In this document: positions 1-8,533 of the stretch, in pieces
How positions within the stretch are numbered: position 1 is the stretch's first letter
Layout of the letters: every line of letters begins with the position of its first letter
NCBI GenBank assembly: GCA_049521495.1
Contig: JBEKOT010000010.1
Span: 1 to 34,826, forward strand
Reading direction: 5' to 3'
Source: CAWEPK01 sp049521495
GTDB lineage: Bacteria > Desulfobacterota > Syntrophorhabdia > Syntrophorhabdales > WCHB1-27
DNA length: 34,826 bases
Program-made: the position numbers and the translations under genes
The notes under the pieces: generated by a model
Database searches by the model: none
Seen by the model: the letters and a program-made list of their open reading frames with translations, nothing else
What the model was told of the DNA's origin: nothing

Positions 1-2
1 CA

Positions 3-128
3 TTGAGCGGCTCTGTAGGGGGCGACGAGATCAACGGGATAATGCAAGGCGATCGGAGGTTTCCCGAAGGCTTCCGAAGGTGGACTGCACAGCGCCCGCC
101 CGGCACCTGCACGCCTCTCGCCCGCTGA
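3..128 (+). CDS. Possible C-terminal fragment of an upstream gene
   Basis: An open reading frame enters from the left edge of the window and stops at TGA 126-128, giving about 41 residues (it reads LSGSVGGDEINGIMQG near its beginning). If real it is the 3' end of a plus-strand gene converging on the next gene. I do not recognise the family. A 41-codon open stretch is not unusual by chance in GC-rich DNA, so this is only a candidate; the sequence left of the window would settle it. Confidence 0.2.
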   Translation: MSGSVGGDEINGIMQGDRRFPEGFRRWTAQRPPGTCTPLAR

Positions 129-154
129 CCCTCACTCGACGAAGCGGCGATTCG

Positions 155-739
155 TCAACCGACCGCGCCCCCCGAAGGCTCGACTATCATCTCCAGGGAA
201 AACAGCCTTTCTGCCTCTCTCCCTATCTTCCTGGTGAGCGACCTCGACATGTATCCGAAAAGCGGGGCAGTCACTACCGGTATCCAGCGGGCGGCCGCCC
301 TTTCCGCTGCCCTGTTCACGATCCGGGTTCCGACAGCCCCGGCGATGCGCTTGACAACCCTCGCGTTCACCGATCTCATTACGAGGGCCGTCCCCATCCT
401 CCTGACGAGTGTCTCTCCCGCTGCCACCCCCAGGACATTACCGAGGATAAGGAGGATGATTTCGGCGCTGGCTTGCTCCTCCTTGTGATGGTGCCTGGCG
501 ATTCGTTTGATGAGGTTGATCTGAAGCCTTGTGAGGGCCGCGACCTCTGGAAGGATGGTCGCCATGCCGATGGGGCCGGGGATAAGGCCGAGGGCCGTAC
601 TGAGCTTGAACGCCCTTCGGGCAGCCTCATCGATCATCTCATCTGGCGTGCCGGTCGGCTCCGCGTCTTCCTTGTGCGAGAGCAATGCATTGATTGTTCT
701 GCTTATCCAGTTCCGTCTCTCCTCCGGCGCCTCGCCCAT
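155..739 (-). CDS. EcsC/DUF697-like protein
   Basis: A 194-residue protein of unknown function. Residues 40-80 hold a glycine/proline-rich hydrophobic stretch (ALGLIPGPIGMATILPEVAA) followed by TRLQINLIKRIA, a pattern typical of EcsC and DUF697 families. A second hydrophobic segment covers about 91-110 and a third about 152-165, so it is probably membrane-associated. The start ATG (737-739) has no clear Shine-Dalgarno sequence. The gene stands alone, divergent from the membrane protein at 875. The coding call is good; the family assignment rests on residue pattern only, and no biochemical role can be given. Confidence 0.65.
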   Translation of the reverse strand: MGEAPEERRNWISRTINALLSHKEDAEPTGTPDEMIDEAARRAFKLSTALGLIPGPIGMATILPEVAALTRLQINLIKRIARHHHKEEQASAEIILLILGNVLGVAAGETLVRRMGTALVMRSVNARVVKRIAGAVGTRIVNRAAERAAARWIPVVTAPLFGYMSRSLTRKIGREAERLFSLEMIVEPSGGAVG

Positions 740-846
740 GGTGACCAGAAATAATTGTAAACCACCCTACCGGTCCCCGTCAATCCCTTTCGAGGACACC
801 ATGGGGCCTCCAGCGGCAACCGCCCGGCCGCAAGACGGGTTTTTCG

Positions 847-874
847 TTGACAAAAAAAGTTAAATGTCTATAAG
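847..874 (+). promoter_or_regulatory. Strong sigma70-type promoter at the very start of a gene
   Basis: A perfect -35 hexamer TTGACA (847-852), a 16-bp spacer and TATAAG (869-874, five of six consensus bases). The -10 box abuts the first ATG of the next gene (875). Transcription would be expected near 881-882, so that ATG would not be in the RNA and translation would begin at ATG 884 from an almost leaderless transcript. Inferred from sequence only. Confidence 0.55.
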
Positions 875-1558
875 ATGTTGACTATGAAAGCCTTTTTCAC
901 AGACATGTTCCTCGACTTGTACGACAACTTCGCCGAGGTCTTTTTCAATATCATCCTCATGGTGGTAGTCATGATCGTCGGCTTCATCGTAAGCTGGGTG
1001 GTCCGCAAGCTTATAGAGAAGCTGCTTATCCTCTTTCGTTTCGACAAATGGGCAGCGGGCGTGGGCATAACCACGTTCCTGGAAAGAGGCGGGGTGAAGG
1101 CACAGCCTTCCACGATCATAAGCCGCGTTGTCTTCTGGATTTTTATCATTACCGTTTTTTCCTTCGGTCTTAACCTGGTCGGCATATCGCAGTTTACCGA
1201 GTATGCCTCCCGGATCACAAGCGCCCTGCCCTACGTCGTAATCTCCGTGATTATCGTAATAGTGGGCATTATCTTCAGCACCTTTCTGAGCAGGATAATT
1301 TACGTGGCGTGCCAGAACGCACACCTCGGTTACGGGGACGTCATCTCAAAAGGCGTGCGGATCCTGCTCGTCGTGATCACCTTCGGCATAGTCTTCGAAT
1401 ACATGGGCCTTGGGAGCACCATCATCAGCATAAGCTTTCTAATTATCTTCGGGGGGATCATCCTGACCCTCTCACTCGCCCTCGGCATCGGTCTCAGCAC
1501 TGTCATAACGGGCTTCATCAAGGACAAGGTCAACGACAGGAATAGAAAGAAAGCCTGA
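875..1558 (+). CDS. CmpX/MscS-like conserved TM-helix membrane protein
   Basis: A 227-residue inner-membrane protein with four or five predicted membrane segments: about residues 24-44, 83-104, 117-139, 160-178 and 183-211. The first is followed by a basic stretch and the last two are glycine-rich (GGIILTLSLALGIGLSTVITGF), resembling the 'conserved TM helix' family (CmpX-like, related to mechanosensitive MscS channels). It lacks the soluble MscS C-terminal vestibule, so it is a small TM-helix protein rather than a full MscS. A role in envelope or osmotic stress is plausible but unproven. Start choice is ambiguous: ATG 875 overlaps the end of a good promoter, so ATG 884 (MKAFFTD...) may be the true start. 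Neither has a convincing ribosome binding site. Confidence 0.75.
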   Translation: MLTMKAFFTDMFLDLYDNFAEVFFNIILMVVVMIVGFIVSWVVRKLIEKLLILFRFDKWAAGVGITTFLERGGVKAQPSTIISRVVFWIFIITVFSFGLNLVGISQFTEYASRITSALPYVVISVIIVIVGIIFSTFLSRIIYVACQNAHLGYGDVISKGVRILLVVITFGIVFEYMGLGSTIISISFLIIFGGIILTLSLALGIGLSTVITGFIKDKVNDRNRKKA

Positions 1559-1565
1559 AGTTCAC

Positions 1566-1578
1566 GCCCCTCCGGGGC
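1566..1578. terminator. Short hairpin between convergent genes
   Basis: A GCCCC-TCC-GGGGC stem-loop, 5-bp stem, lies in the 48-bp gap between the convergent membrane-protein and hydrolase genes. It could terminate either strand, but no T-run follows on either side, so this is weak. Confidence 0.25.
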
Positions 1579-1606
1579 TGCCCTAACTCAAGCTAGCGGT
1601 CCGGGC

Positions 1607-2311
1607 TTATACGAGGAAGCGCCTGAACCAGTCGAGGGACAGGGTAATCGCCCGGTTCCGGTGACCGGGAACGGAAAAGATATGGTCCGCCCCTTTGATC
1701 AGCTCGAACCTTTTCGGTTTTTTCAGGTTCCTGTAAACAGCCTTGCCCTCGCGGGCCGGGATCACCTCGTCCATCTCCCCGTGGATGACAAGGGCGCAGG
1801 AGACGTTTCTTGCCTCTGCGAGCAAGTCATGCCTCGCAAAGTCTTCGTATAGAAGATTTCTGAAGTCTATCTCCGAAAAGGAGGTTTCCTTTTTTTCGAG
1901 GAGGCAGGGCGTGGCCCAGAGGCAAATGCAGAGGACCCGTCTGTCGCGCGCCGCCTTTATCAGCGATGTGGCGCCGCCGAAGCTGCTCCCGAGCAGGCCG
2001 ATCTTTTCCGAATCGAGGGACGGACGCTTCAAAGTCCACTCGAAGACGTCGTCCAGGTTCTTGACCCTCCCGCTCAAGGTCGTCTCCTCGATATTCCCCT
2101 CGCTGTCTCCGCAGCCCTCGTAGTCGAACCTGCAGGTCGCAACGCCTGATGCCTGGAAAGCCTCTGAAATGGCCACGTACTTCGAGCTGTCTTTAGAGCT
2201 TATGAGGCCGTGCGAGAGGATCACGCAGGGAAATCGACCGTCCCTGTCCGGCAGCGTGAGGAGACCCTTTATTCTGTGGCGGCCCGACCGGATCTCAAAC
2301 TGCTCCACCAT
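1607..2311 (-). CDS. Alpha/beta hydrolase (serine esterase/peptidase-like)
   Basis: A 234-residue single-domain alpha/beta hydrolase of the dienelactone-hydrolase or BAAT-like esterase kind. The nucleophile elbow is GSSFG at 108-112 with Ser110. The acid is probably Asp181 in HGEMDEVIP and the base His210 in GADHIF. HG at 34-35 forms the usual oxyanion-side motif. There is no signal peptide, so it is cytoplasmic; the substrate cannot be deduced. ATG 2311 lies inside the upstream exonuclease gene (17-bp overlap) and is preceded by AAGGA at a suitable distance, so the two are likely translationally coupled. Confidence 0.85.
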   Translation of the reverse strand: MVEQFEIRSGRHRIKGLLTLPDRDGRFPCVILSHGLISSKDSSKYVAISEAFQASGVATCRFDYEGCGDSEGNIEETTLSGRVKNLDDVFEWTLKRPSLDSEKIGLLGSSFGGATSLIKAARDRRVLCICLWATPCLLEKKETSFSEIDFRNLLYEDFARHDLLAEARNVSCALVIHGEMDEVIPAREGKAVYRNLKKPKRFELIKGADHIFSVPGHRNRAITLSLDWFRRFLV

Positions 2312-2789
2312 GGCGCATTTCCTTCATCTGGCGGAAGAATATCTCTTCAAGTGTAATAAGGTTTATCACGTCTTCCTTATTGTATTCGAGGAGCAGCTTC
2401 AACGCCCCCGTCTGCCCCTTTTTCACGTACCTTTCCCACAGCAGCATCGCCTTATAGCCGTCAATCCCCTCGGTCTTCCTCTTTATGCCGTACATCTTCT
2501 CCAGTTGCTTGAGGCCGCCGCGCAGGCCGAGGTTTTTTTTCACCTTGAAAAGGTCCAGGGAGGAACAAGCGCCTTTCAGGTCAATGTTGAAATACTTCTC
2601 CAGCATCGGCAGGTCGAACCTGTCCCCGTTGAAGGTGACGATCGTTTTCGCCTGGCCCAGCACACCCTCCAGGTTGTCAGCGGTCACGTCATCGCCGTAG
2701 AACTGGACGAAACCGCCCGGCCGGCAGAAAATGCCGATCACGCAGACATTGCCCTCCCTGTCCGTTTCAATATCGAGGTACGCTTTCAT
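2295..2789 (-). CDS. YprB-like DEDDy 3'-5' exonuclease (RNase H-like fold)
   Basis: A 164-residue protein with the three exonuclease motifs of the DnaQ-like fold: Exo I DIET (Asp6, Glu8), Exo II FNGDRFD (53-59) and Exo III YNKED (Tyr136 to Asp140, the Y-x3-D form). These residues bind two metal ions for stepwise nucleotide removal. The size fits the ribonuclease_H_2/YprB domain alone; the C-terminal extension of Bacillus YprB is absent. AAGGAG lies 11 bases before the ATG. It follows lptG by 82 bp and overlaps the hydrolase, so it may belong to an lptF-lptG-exonuclease-hydrolase transcript. Confidence 0.85.
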   Translation of the reverse strand: MKAYLDIETDREGNVCVIGIFCRPGGFVQFYGDDVTADNLEGVLGQAKTIVTFNGDRFDLPMLEKYFNIDLKGACSSLDLFKVKKNLGLRGGLKQLEKMYGIKRKTEGIDGYKAMLLWERYVKKGQTGALKLLLEYNKEDVINLITLEEIFFRQMKEMRHGGAV

Positions 2790-2871
2790 CTGTTAGAGAT
2801 CTCCTTTCCGTCGGCAGCCCGGCCGGTCCCATCTTTTTGCCCCGGTCGGCTTTCGAACCTTTACGGGCTAT

Positions 2872-3963
2872 TCATGTTCTGACCGTCACTATTCCTATAA
2901 TACCTAGAGAAAAGAAAAGCATGTTCGAGAGCCAGGCAGCGAAGAGGGGCGGGAAGGCCTCCTTGTAGCCGAAGGAGAGCGCTATCGAATGGAATCCCCA
3001 ATAGGAGATGCCGACGCAAATGCCCGAAAAGATCCCCTTCGACACGTTTTTCGTCTTCGAGTAACGCAGGCCCACTGAAAAGGCCGCTAGCACCATGATG
3101 ACGTTGATGAAGGGGAAGGAGATCTTGTTATCGAGATCTACCATGTATCTCCTCACGTCGTGTCCGTTCCTCCTGAGTTTCGATATGTATCTCTCCAGCT
3201 CTTTGTAGCTCATCTCCTCGGGACTCTTGTCCACAATCTTGAAGATCGACGGGGACTCCGTGATGAGGCCGGTCATCGTCTTGTGCATCTTCCTCGATTC
3301 TATCCCATCGTCCCTGAACGTTCTTTCGGCCACATCCGTAAAGAACCATTGACCCTTCTTCTGGTCTCCTTTCCAGAATCCGCTCTTTGCGTCATAACGT
3401 TTGCGAATGGAGTAGTCGTCCGAGAGTTCCAGGATAGTGAGCCCCTTTATCTCGTCTTTCTTAACGTCGTAGAAGTCGATGTTGCACACCTGATTTCCAC
3501 GCCTGAACCATATTTTATCATTCTTGAAGACGACATAGGTCTGGTCTTCTTTGATCTTGGCCCGCAGGATGTACTCCGCGGCGGAAGAGCTGTACGGTAT
3601 TATCCACTCCGAAAGAGCGAACGAGAGGACTACCAGGACCAGCGAGAAGGAAAGGAGGGGCTTCATGAGCGAGAACGTGCTAATGCCGGCCGTCCTTACG
3701 ACGATCACCTCGTTTCCCCTTATCATCATGATGATAAGGACGAGTATGGAGACCAGGAACGCCAAGGGGAGGAGCAGGTTGAAGTTGTTGGGTATGTTGA
3801 GGGCGACATAAGACAGCCCCAGGACGAACTTATGGAAGCTCTGTGTGAAAATATCCAGGTGGTCGAAGAAATCTATCATCGTGAAGATAATGATCCCGGC
3901 CAACTCGCTGATGAGCAGCAGTTTGATCGTATTGCCTACGAGATATTTATTCAGCCTTCGCAA
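2872..3963 (-). CDS. lptG: LPS export ABC transporter permease LptG
   Basis: A 363-residue YjgP/YjgQ-family permease. With LptF it forms the membrane core of the LptB2FG transporter that extracts lipopolysaccharide from the inner membrane and feeds it to the LptC-LptA bridge. Membrane segments cluster near 12-32, 50-82 and 100-120. A periplasmic beta-jellyroll region covers about 125-275, and three further helices lie near 282-300, 308-332 and 338-360. RGNEVIVVRTAGIS (82-95) matches the family's cytoplasmic coupling region. The apparent start is a TTG inside the end of lptF (17-bp overlap); no nearer ATG gives a full first helix. The order F then G matches other proteobacteria; which is F and which is G rests mainly on this order. 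Confidence 0.9.
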   Translation of the reverse strand: MRRLNKYLVGNTIKLLLISELAGIIIFTMIDFFDHLDIFTQSFHKFVLGLSYVALNIPNNFNLLLPLAFLVSILVLIIMMIRGNEVIVVRTAGISTFSLMKPLLSFSLVLVVLSFALSEWIIPYSSSAAEYILRAKIKEDQTYVVFKNDKIWFRRGNQVCNIDFYDVKKDEIKGLTILELSDDYSIRKRYDAKSGFWKGDQKKGQWFFTDVAERTFRDDGIESRKMHKTMTGLITESPSIFKIVDKSPEEMSYKELERYISKLRRNGHDVRRYMVDLDNKISFPFINVIMVLAAFSVGLRYSKTKNVSKGIFSGICVGISYWGFHSIALSFGYKEAFPPLFAAWLSNMLFFSLGIIGIVTVRT

Positions 3964-5122
3964 GAGAGGGCTCCCAAAGTCGTTTGAATCTGTCCAGTAT
4001 CCTTGCCTGGTCCTCGTTGTTCAACTGGGTAATAAGGTAGAGGCCGGCCGCCGAGAACAAGACGTTCGGGGCAAAGCAGACTAGAACCGGCGGCGCCTCA
4101 TAGACACGCCCTATGTTCTCCATTATTGCGGACAGAATGTAATAGCAAATGAATATGAGCAAGCTGTAGACGACACCCGAGAATTTCCCCTCGGTCTTCC
4201 TCTTTATCCCCAAGGGGACGGTGAGCAGCACAAAGGCAACGATGGAGAAGGGGACGCTGATCTTCTTGTACATCTCGACGGCGAACTCGTACCTGCTTTC
4301 GCCCTTGGCGGCCGTAAAGGCCTTCCGCAGCTCGTTGATGTCCATTTCGAACGGCCTCTTTCTCCATTCCTTGTTGGGCAAAACGCTCGACAGGTTGAGC
4401 GAGAACGTATAGTCCTTGAAGGAGAGACTCCTGTATGCATCTTCCTGCTTTTCCCATCTCTGAAGGCTGCCGTTCTTGAGCTTGAATGAAAGGTCCAGCG
4501 AGCTCGTATCGATATTGACCGTCCCCTTCTGAGCGGCTACTGTCTGGCGCACGCCCTCGTCCCTGTCATCGGATATTATGATGCCGCTCAAGACCTTGTT
4601 GTGGGTGTCTACCTTGTCGATATAGATGACCACCCCGGGTATGGCGTCGTTGAATATCCCCTCCTTGTCCTCGATGGAGATCCCTTTCTTGGCGATGTTC
4701 GCCAGCGTGTTCCGAAAAGCGTCGCTGCTCTTGCTGAGGAGGAGGCTGTTGTTCAGGAACCCCGCCAGGAATACGGCAAGACCAAGCGCAGAGATTGGCA
4801 CGAAAAGGTACATAAGGTTGACGCCGCTTGCTTTCAACGCCAGTATCTCGTTTTCGCTCGAAAGCCTTCCAAGGACCACGACCGAAGAGAGGAGGAACGC
4901 CATGGGGAGGGTGAACGTCAGGAAGGGGGGGCAGGAGTACGCGATGAGCATGACTATATCCCCCAGACCGACACCCTTGTTGATTACGAGGTCCGCCATT
5001 TTCCCAAGGCGACTCATAACGAGTATGAACGTGAACACCGCGAGGGAAAGCAGGAAGAACAGAACGAGCTCCTTGAGCAGGTAAAAATAAAACTTTCGCA
5101 AGAAGAAACTCGTCCTTTTCAT
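3947..5122 (-). CDS. lptF: LPS export ABC transporter permease LptF
   Basis: A 391-residue YjgP/YjgQ-family permease, partner of LptG in lipopolysaccharide export; the LptB ATPase is not in this window. Helices are predicted near 15-36, 52-80 and 97-121. A long periplasmic jellyroll domain (about 125-280) follows, then three C-terminal helices (293-312, 318-338, 346-366). LSSENEILALKASG is the conserved cytoplasmic loop contacting the ATPase. ATG 5122 is preceded directly by AAAGG, closer than ideal. First gene of the cluster, 103 bp from the end of the convergently unrelated liv operon on the same strand, so it may have its own promoter or receive read-through. Confidence 0.92.
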   Translation of the reverse strand: MKRTSFFLRKFYFYLLKELVLFFLLSLAVFTFILVMSRLGKMADLVINKGVGLGDIVMLIAYSCPPFLTFTLPMAFLLSSVVVLGRLSSENEILALKASGVNLMYLFVPISALGLAVFLAGFLNNSLLLSKSSDAFRNTLANIAKKGISIEDKEGIFNDAIPGVVIYIDKVDTHNKVLSGIIISDDRDEGVRQTVAAQKGTVNIDTSSLDLSFKLKNGSLQRWEKQEDAYRSLSFKDYTFSLNLSSVLPNKEWRKRPFEMDINELRKAFTAAKGESRYEFAVEMYKKISVPFSIVAFVLLTVPLGIKRKTEGKFSGVVYSLLIFICYYILSAIMENIGRVYEAPPVLVCFAPNVLFSAAGLYLITQLNNEDQARILDRFKRLWEPSLAKAE

Positions 5123-5225
5123 CCTTTAATCTACCACCCGCTGGGGCATTAGTCAATTTGGCATCCGCCCCGCTCCATGTCGACAGCCGGGTTAAGCATG
5201 GGCCAAGGCCGCGTTGCAGCGAACC

Positions 5226-6209
5226 CTAAAGAGCCCTCCTCCCTTTGAATGACGGTCCGGTCCTCATCATGAAGGGCCGGGTTGCGATCTTTCTGGCAAG
5301 ACCCGCCAGACCCCGGGGCGACAGGAGCATGATGAAGATCAGGATGATACCCTGGATCAAAAGGCTGTATCCTGCGTATCTCGCAAGGAGAAAATAGAGG
5401 AAAACGACCACGACGGTGCCTATCATAGGCCCCTCCTCCGTCCGGATGCCCCCTATTACGGTGGCTAGGAGGAGGGTCATGGTCCACTTGACGCTAAAGG
5501 TGGCCGACGGCTCTATGTACCCCTGATATAGGTAATAAACAGCGCCGGCAAACCCGGTCACGGCGGCTGCGACTATGAAAGTGTAAAGCTTGAGGCTGAA
5601 CACATTGACGCCTGAGCTCGCGGCACACCGCTCGTTATCATGAATGGCCGCGAGGCCAAGGCCCAGCCTTGATCTGAGGATGACCCTTACGACCAGAGCC
5701 GAGCCAACCGCCGCTAACAGAGCAAGCCAATAAATGGACCCGGAGGAAATGTCCCCGATCCCTTTCACCATGTAGCCCGCCCCCGCCCCGTGCATCTTTC
5801 CGCCTACGGGCCGCCATAGATAGAAGACCATCCTCAGCGCCTCGGGTACGACGAGGGTGCCGATAGCAAAATAGACCCCGCTCAATCTGAAGACCGCTCC
5901 GGAAATGGCAAGGGCAAAGAGGGCTGCCGCAAGAATTCCGAAGGGCAGGCCTATCCACCAGGGAATGCCGACCCAGGTGCCGACGGTCATGGTATAACCG
6001 GCAAGACCGATAAAGGCAGGTTGACACAGGGAGATCAATCCGGCATACCCGGCAAGAAGGTTCCACATATTTGCAAGGGCGAGGTAGATAAGGAAGAGGA
6101 ATATGTATAGCAGCCAGCTCTCGGGAGCGCCCGCCAGGGGCATTGCCGCAAGGGCGGCTATGACAAGCGAGGCGACGATCGGTGTCCTTATGGTATGCTT
6201 ACCGTCCAA
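5226..6209 (-). CDS. livM: Branched-chain amino acid-type ABC permease LivM
   Basis: About 327 residues, the second permease subunit of a HAAT-family importer, with eight or more hydrophobic segments. The N-terminal NMWNLLAGYAGLISLCQPAF block and the LARYAG...GIILIFIMLLSPRGL C-terminal block are typical of LivM. The open frame extends to a TTG at 6233, but TTG 6209 has AGAGGG just upstream and overlaps livH by only 11 bp, so I prefer it. Last gene of the operon. Substrate: these permeases serve branched-chain amino acids, amides, urea or aromatic acids, and sequence alone does not choose. Confidence 0.9.
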   Translation of the reverse strand: MDGKHTIRTPIVASLVIAALAAMPLAGAPESWLLYIFLFLIYLALANMWNLLAGYAGLISLCQPAFIGLAGYTMTVGTWVGIPWWIGLPFGILAAALFALAISGAVFRLSGVYFAIGTLVVPEALRMVFYLWRPVGGKMHGAGAGYMVKGIGDISSGSIYWLALLAAVGSALVVRVILRSRLGLGLAAIHDNERCAASSGVNVFSLKLYTFIVAAAVTGFAGAVYYLYQGYIEPSATFSVKWTMTLLLATVIGGIRTEEGPMIGTVVVVFLYFLLARYAGYSLLIQGIILIFIMLLSPRGLAGLARKIATRPFMMRTGPSFKGRRAL

Positions 6210-7056
6210 AGAGCCCTCTCGGCCGTATTGCAAGTATCAAAAACACAAGAACGTAGACAATGAGCATCTGAGAGGCCGGCCCGAAGAGACAGCCTCCCAG
6301 GGTCTGGAACACGCCGAGGATCACGCCGCCGAAAAAAGTTCCCACCATGCTGCCGAGGCCGCCGATAATGACGGTCCCGAAGGCGATGGTGAGGAAGGAT
6401 ATCCCCGAGGTAGGCGTGAAAGGGAAGGTCATGCCGAGGAAAACTCCCGCTATTGCAGCGGACCCCATGGCGATGGCAAAGGCGTAGCCGTAGACGCGGT
6501 TAGTGTTTATGCCCATGAGCTGGGCCACCCTTCCGTCCTGGGAGGCTGCGGTGATCGCCCTCCCCATGTACGTCCGTGTGAGGAATGTGCGGAGGGCGAG
6601 CGTAACGACGATGCCGGCCATGAAGTCAAGCAGATACGACAGGGGAAACTGGCGCTCCCCAATAAAGAAACTCATGGCGGAGTACGAGGTGTTCAGGCCC
6701 CGCGACAGAGGGGTCCACAGGATCTGGTTCAGGTTCTGAAGGACAAGAGAGATGCCGAAGGCTATGATCAGGGGCGTCTCGGAGGAGATGGCAAAGCCCT
6801 TACCCAGGAGATACCGCTGGATCACAAAACCCAGGACGAACATGAAGGGTATGGAGATAACAAGGCCCAGAACAGGGTCGATGCCCAGATACGCAAGAAG
6901 GGCATAAGCGATATAGCTCGACAGGATAACAAGGTCCCCGTGGGCGAGGTTGATCAGCTTCATCACGCCGAAGATCAGCGAGAGGCCGAGGGCGACGAGG
7001 CCGTACAGTCCGCCCAGCATGATGCCTATAACCAATGGAGTGACAATATCCATCAT
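6199..7056 (-). CDS. livH: Branched-chain amino acid-type ABC permease LivH
   Basis: About 285 residues, the first permease subunit. The N-terminus GGLYGLVALGLSLIFGVMKL and the following LINLAHGD motif are the LivH hallmark, and the GTVIIGGLGSMVGTFFGG block near the C-terminus is the cytoplasmic loop that couples to the ATPases. The start at ATG 7056 overlaps the livF stop as ATGA, with GAGG four bases upstream; an upstream ATG at 7068 is less likely. Very tight packing with livF and livM indicates one mRNA. Confidence 0.92.
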   Translation of the reverse strand: MMDIVTPLVIGIMLGGLYGLVALGLSLIFGVMKLINLAHGDLVILSSYIAYALLAYLGIDPVLGLVISIPFMFVLGFVIQRYLLGKGFAISSETPLIIAFGISLVLQNLNQILWTPLSRGLNTSYSAMSFFIGERQFPLSYLLDFMAGIVVTLALRTFLTRTYMGRAITAASQDGRVAQLMGINTNRVYGYAFAIAMGSAAIAGVFLGMTFPFTPTSGISFLTIAFGTVIIGGLGSMVGTFFGGVILGVFQTLGGCLFGPASQMLIVYVLVFLILAIRPRGLFGR

Positions 7057-7805
7057 GTCGCCTCGCACTCATCGATGCCGAAATAAGCCTTTTTTACCTT
7101 GGCGTTCTCGCGGAGGTCAGCCGCCGCCCCGTGCAAAACAACCCGGCCTGTCTCCAATATGTAGGCCCTGTCCGCCTCCTTTAACGTCCGGTTGACGTTC
7201 TGCTCGACGAAGAGCACCGTAATGCCCCTTTCCCTGATCTTGCCTAACACCTTGAAGATTTCATCTACGACGATGGGGGCCAGACCGAGGGACATCTCGT
7301 CGATGAGCATGAGCTTAGGGTGGGCCATAAGGCCCCGACCGATAGCGAGCATCTGCTGCTCTCCGCCGCTCAAGGTCTTAGCCACCTGTTTCTTCCTCTC
7401 TGAGAGATTGGGGAAGAGATCGTACACAATTGCCAGACTTTCTGCCCGTTTGCGCCTGGCGCCTGCCGCATAGGAACCGACTAGGAGGTTGTCGAGCACC
7501 GTCATGTCGGGGAAGACGCGCCTTCCCTCCGGAACCTGCGTTATGCCCAGCTCCACGATCTGATACGGATCCAGCCCTCCAATGTCTTTTCCCTCGAACT
7601 CGATTGTGCCTCTGGCCGGATGAAGGACACCTGAGATTGCATCCAGGAGCGTCGTCTTGCCCGCGGTATTGGCGCCGATAAGGGCGAGCATCTCACCCCG
7701 TCTCACTTCGAGCGACACGTTCCACAGCGCCTGAAATGTGCCGTGGAAGACGTCCACGTCTGTTATTCTGAGGACTGTATCATTGTCACGCGCCGAAATA
7801 GGCAT
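7053..7805 (-). CDS. livF: HAAT-family ABC ATPase LivF
   Basis: A 250-residue ATPase subunit. Walker A is GANTAGKT (44-51), signature LSGGEQQ (145-151), Walker B LMLIDE (165-170), followed by SLGLAP, the characteristic LivF sequence; VEQN stands at the switch position as usual for LivF. Walker A has Thr47 where nearly all relatives have Gly (GANGAGKT); the pattern GxxxxGKT is still met. It overlaps livG by 20 bp and livH by 4 bp. With LivG it powers import through LivHM. Confidence 0.93.
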   Translation of the reverse strand: MPISARDNDTVLRITDVDVFHGTFQALWNVSLEVRRGEMLALIGANTAGKTTLLDAISGVLHPARGTIEFEGKDIGGLDPYQIVELGITQVPEGRRVFPDMTVLDNLLVGSYAAGARRKRAESLAIVYDLFPNLSERKKQVAKTLSGGEQQMLAIGRGLMAHPKLMLIDEMSLGLAPIVVDEIFKVLGKIRERGITVLFVEQNVNRTLKEADRAYILETGRVVLHGAAADLRENAKVKKAYFGIDECEAT

Positions 7806-8520
7806 CCATGACCTTTCTGTCGCACATCACCGCACCAGGACTGTCCTCACAGATCTTCGCGCCCTTGTCTATCACGACTATCCTGTCTACCGCATTCACG
7901 AGCACTCTCATCACGTGTTCGATGATGATGATGGTTATCCCCATTCCCCGTATACGGCGAATGGTTTCGAGTATCCCGGGGATCTCCCGCTCCGTGGTGC
8001 CGGCCGCTACCTCATCCATCAGAAGGAGCTCCGGTTTCCTGGCCAGCGCCCGGGCAAGCTCGAGCTTCTTCAGGGACAGAATGGGCAGGCTTCCGGCGGG
8101 AATATCCCTTTTTTCCCTGAGATCGACAAGATCGAATATACCGTCGGCCTCCATCTCCGCTTCAGCGGCACCTTTCTTGAGACCTCTGCCGAAGACCGCG
8201 GGTACGAGCAGATTGTCCCGGACTGTGAGGGTAACGAAGGGCTGGGGGATCTGGTACGTCCTGCCGATGCCCAGACGGCATATCTTATGGGCGGGCAGCC
8301 CGGTGATGTCCCGGCCTTTGAATCTGACGCTGCCTGCGTCCGGGGCATACTCCCCGGCAATGACATTGAGGAGGGTCGTTTTACCGGCGCCGTTAGGGCC
8401 CATGAGGCCCACCGCCGCGCCCCTCTCGACCTCGAAGCTGACCTCCCTCAGGGCGGTCAAACCGCCAAAGTATTTCGTCACCCCGCTGACGGAGAGAATC
8501 GGATCGCTCATGGCGCCCAT
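7786..8520 (-). CDS. livG: HAAT-family ABC ATPase LivG
   Basis: A 244-residue ATPase with Walker A GPNGAGKT (41-48), Walker B LLLMDE (165-170) and switch His202 (IIEHVM). The signature motif is LSLKKLE (149-155) instead of LSGGQ, a divergence seen in part of the LivG family. DEVAAGTTEREI replaces the usual DEPAAGLNPxE. Two possible starts, ATG 8520 and ATG 8511 (MSDPIL); neither has a strong ribosome binding site. It is the first gene after the intergenic hairpin that separates it from the binding-protein gene. Confidence 0.92.
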   Translation of the reverse strand: MGAMSDPILSVSGVTKYFGGLTALREVSFEVERGAAVGLMGPNGAGKTTLLNVIAGEYAPDAGSVRFKGRDITGLPAHKICRLGIGRTYQIPQPFVTLTVRDNLLVPAVFGRGLKKGAAEAEMEADGIFDLVDLREKRDIPAGSLPILSLKKLELARALARKPELLLMDEVAAGTTEREIPGILETIRRIRGMGITIIIIEHVMRVLVNAVDRIVVIDKGAKICEDSPGAVMCDRKVMDAYFGA

Positions 8521-8533
8521 CCGTTTCGTTCAA

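Noticed and set aside
3947..3963. Frameshift or fusion of lptF and lptG
   Set aside because: The 17-bp overlap is an ordinary out-of-frame gene overlap; both proteins have complete helix sets.
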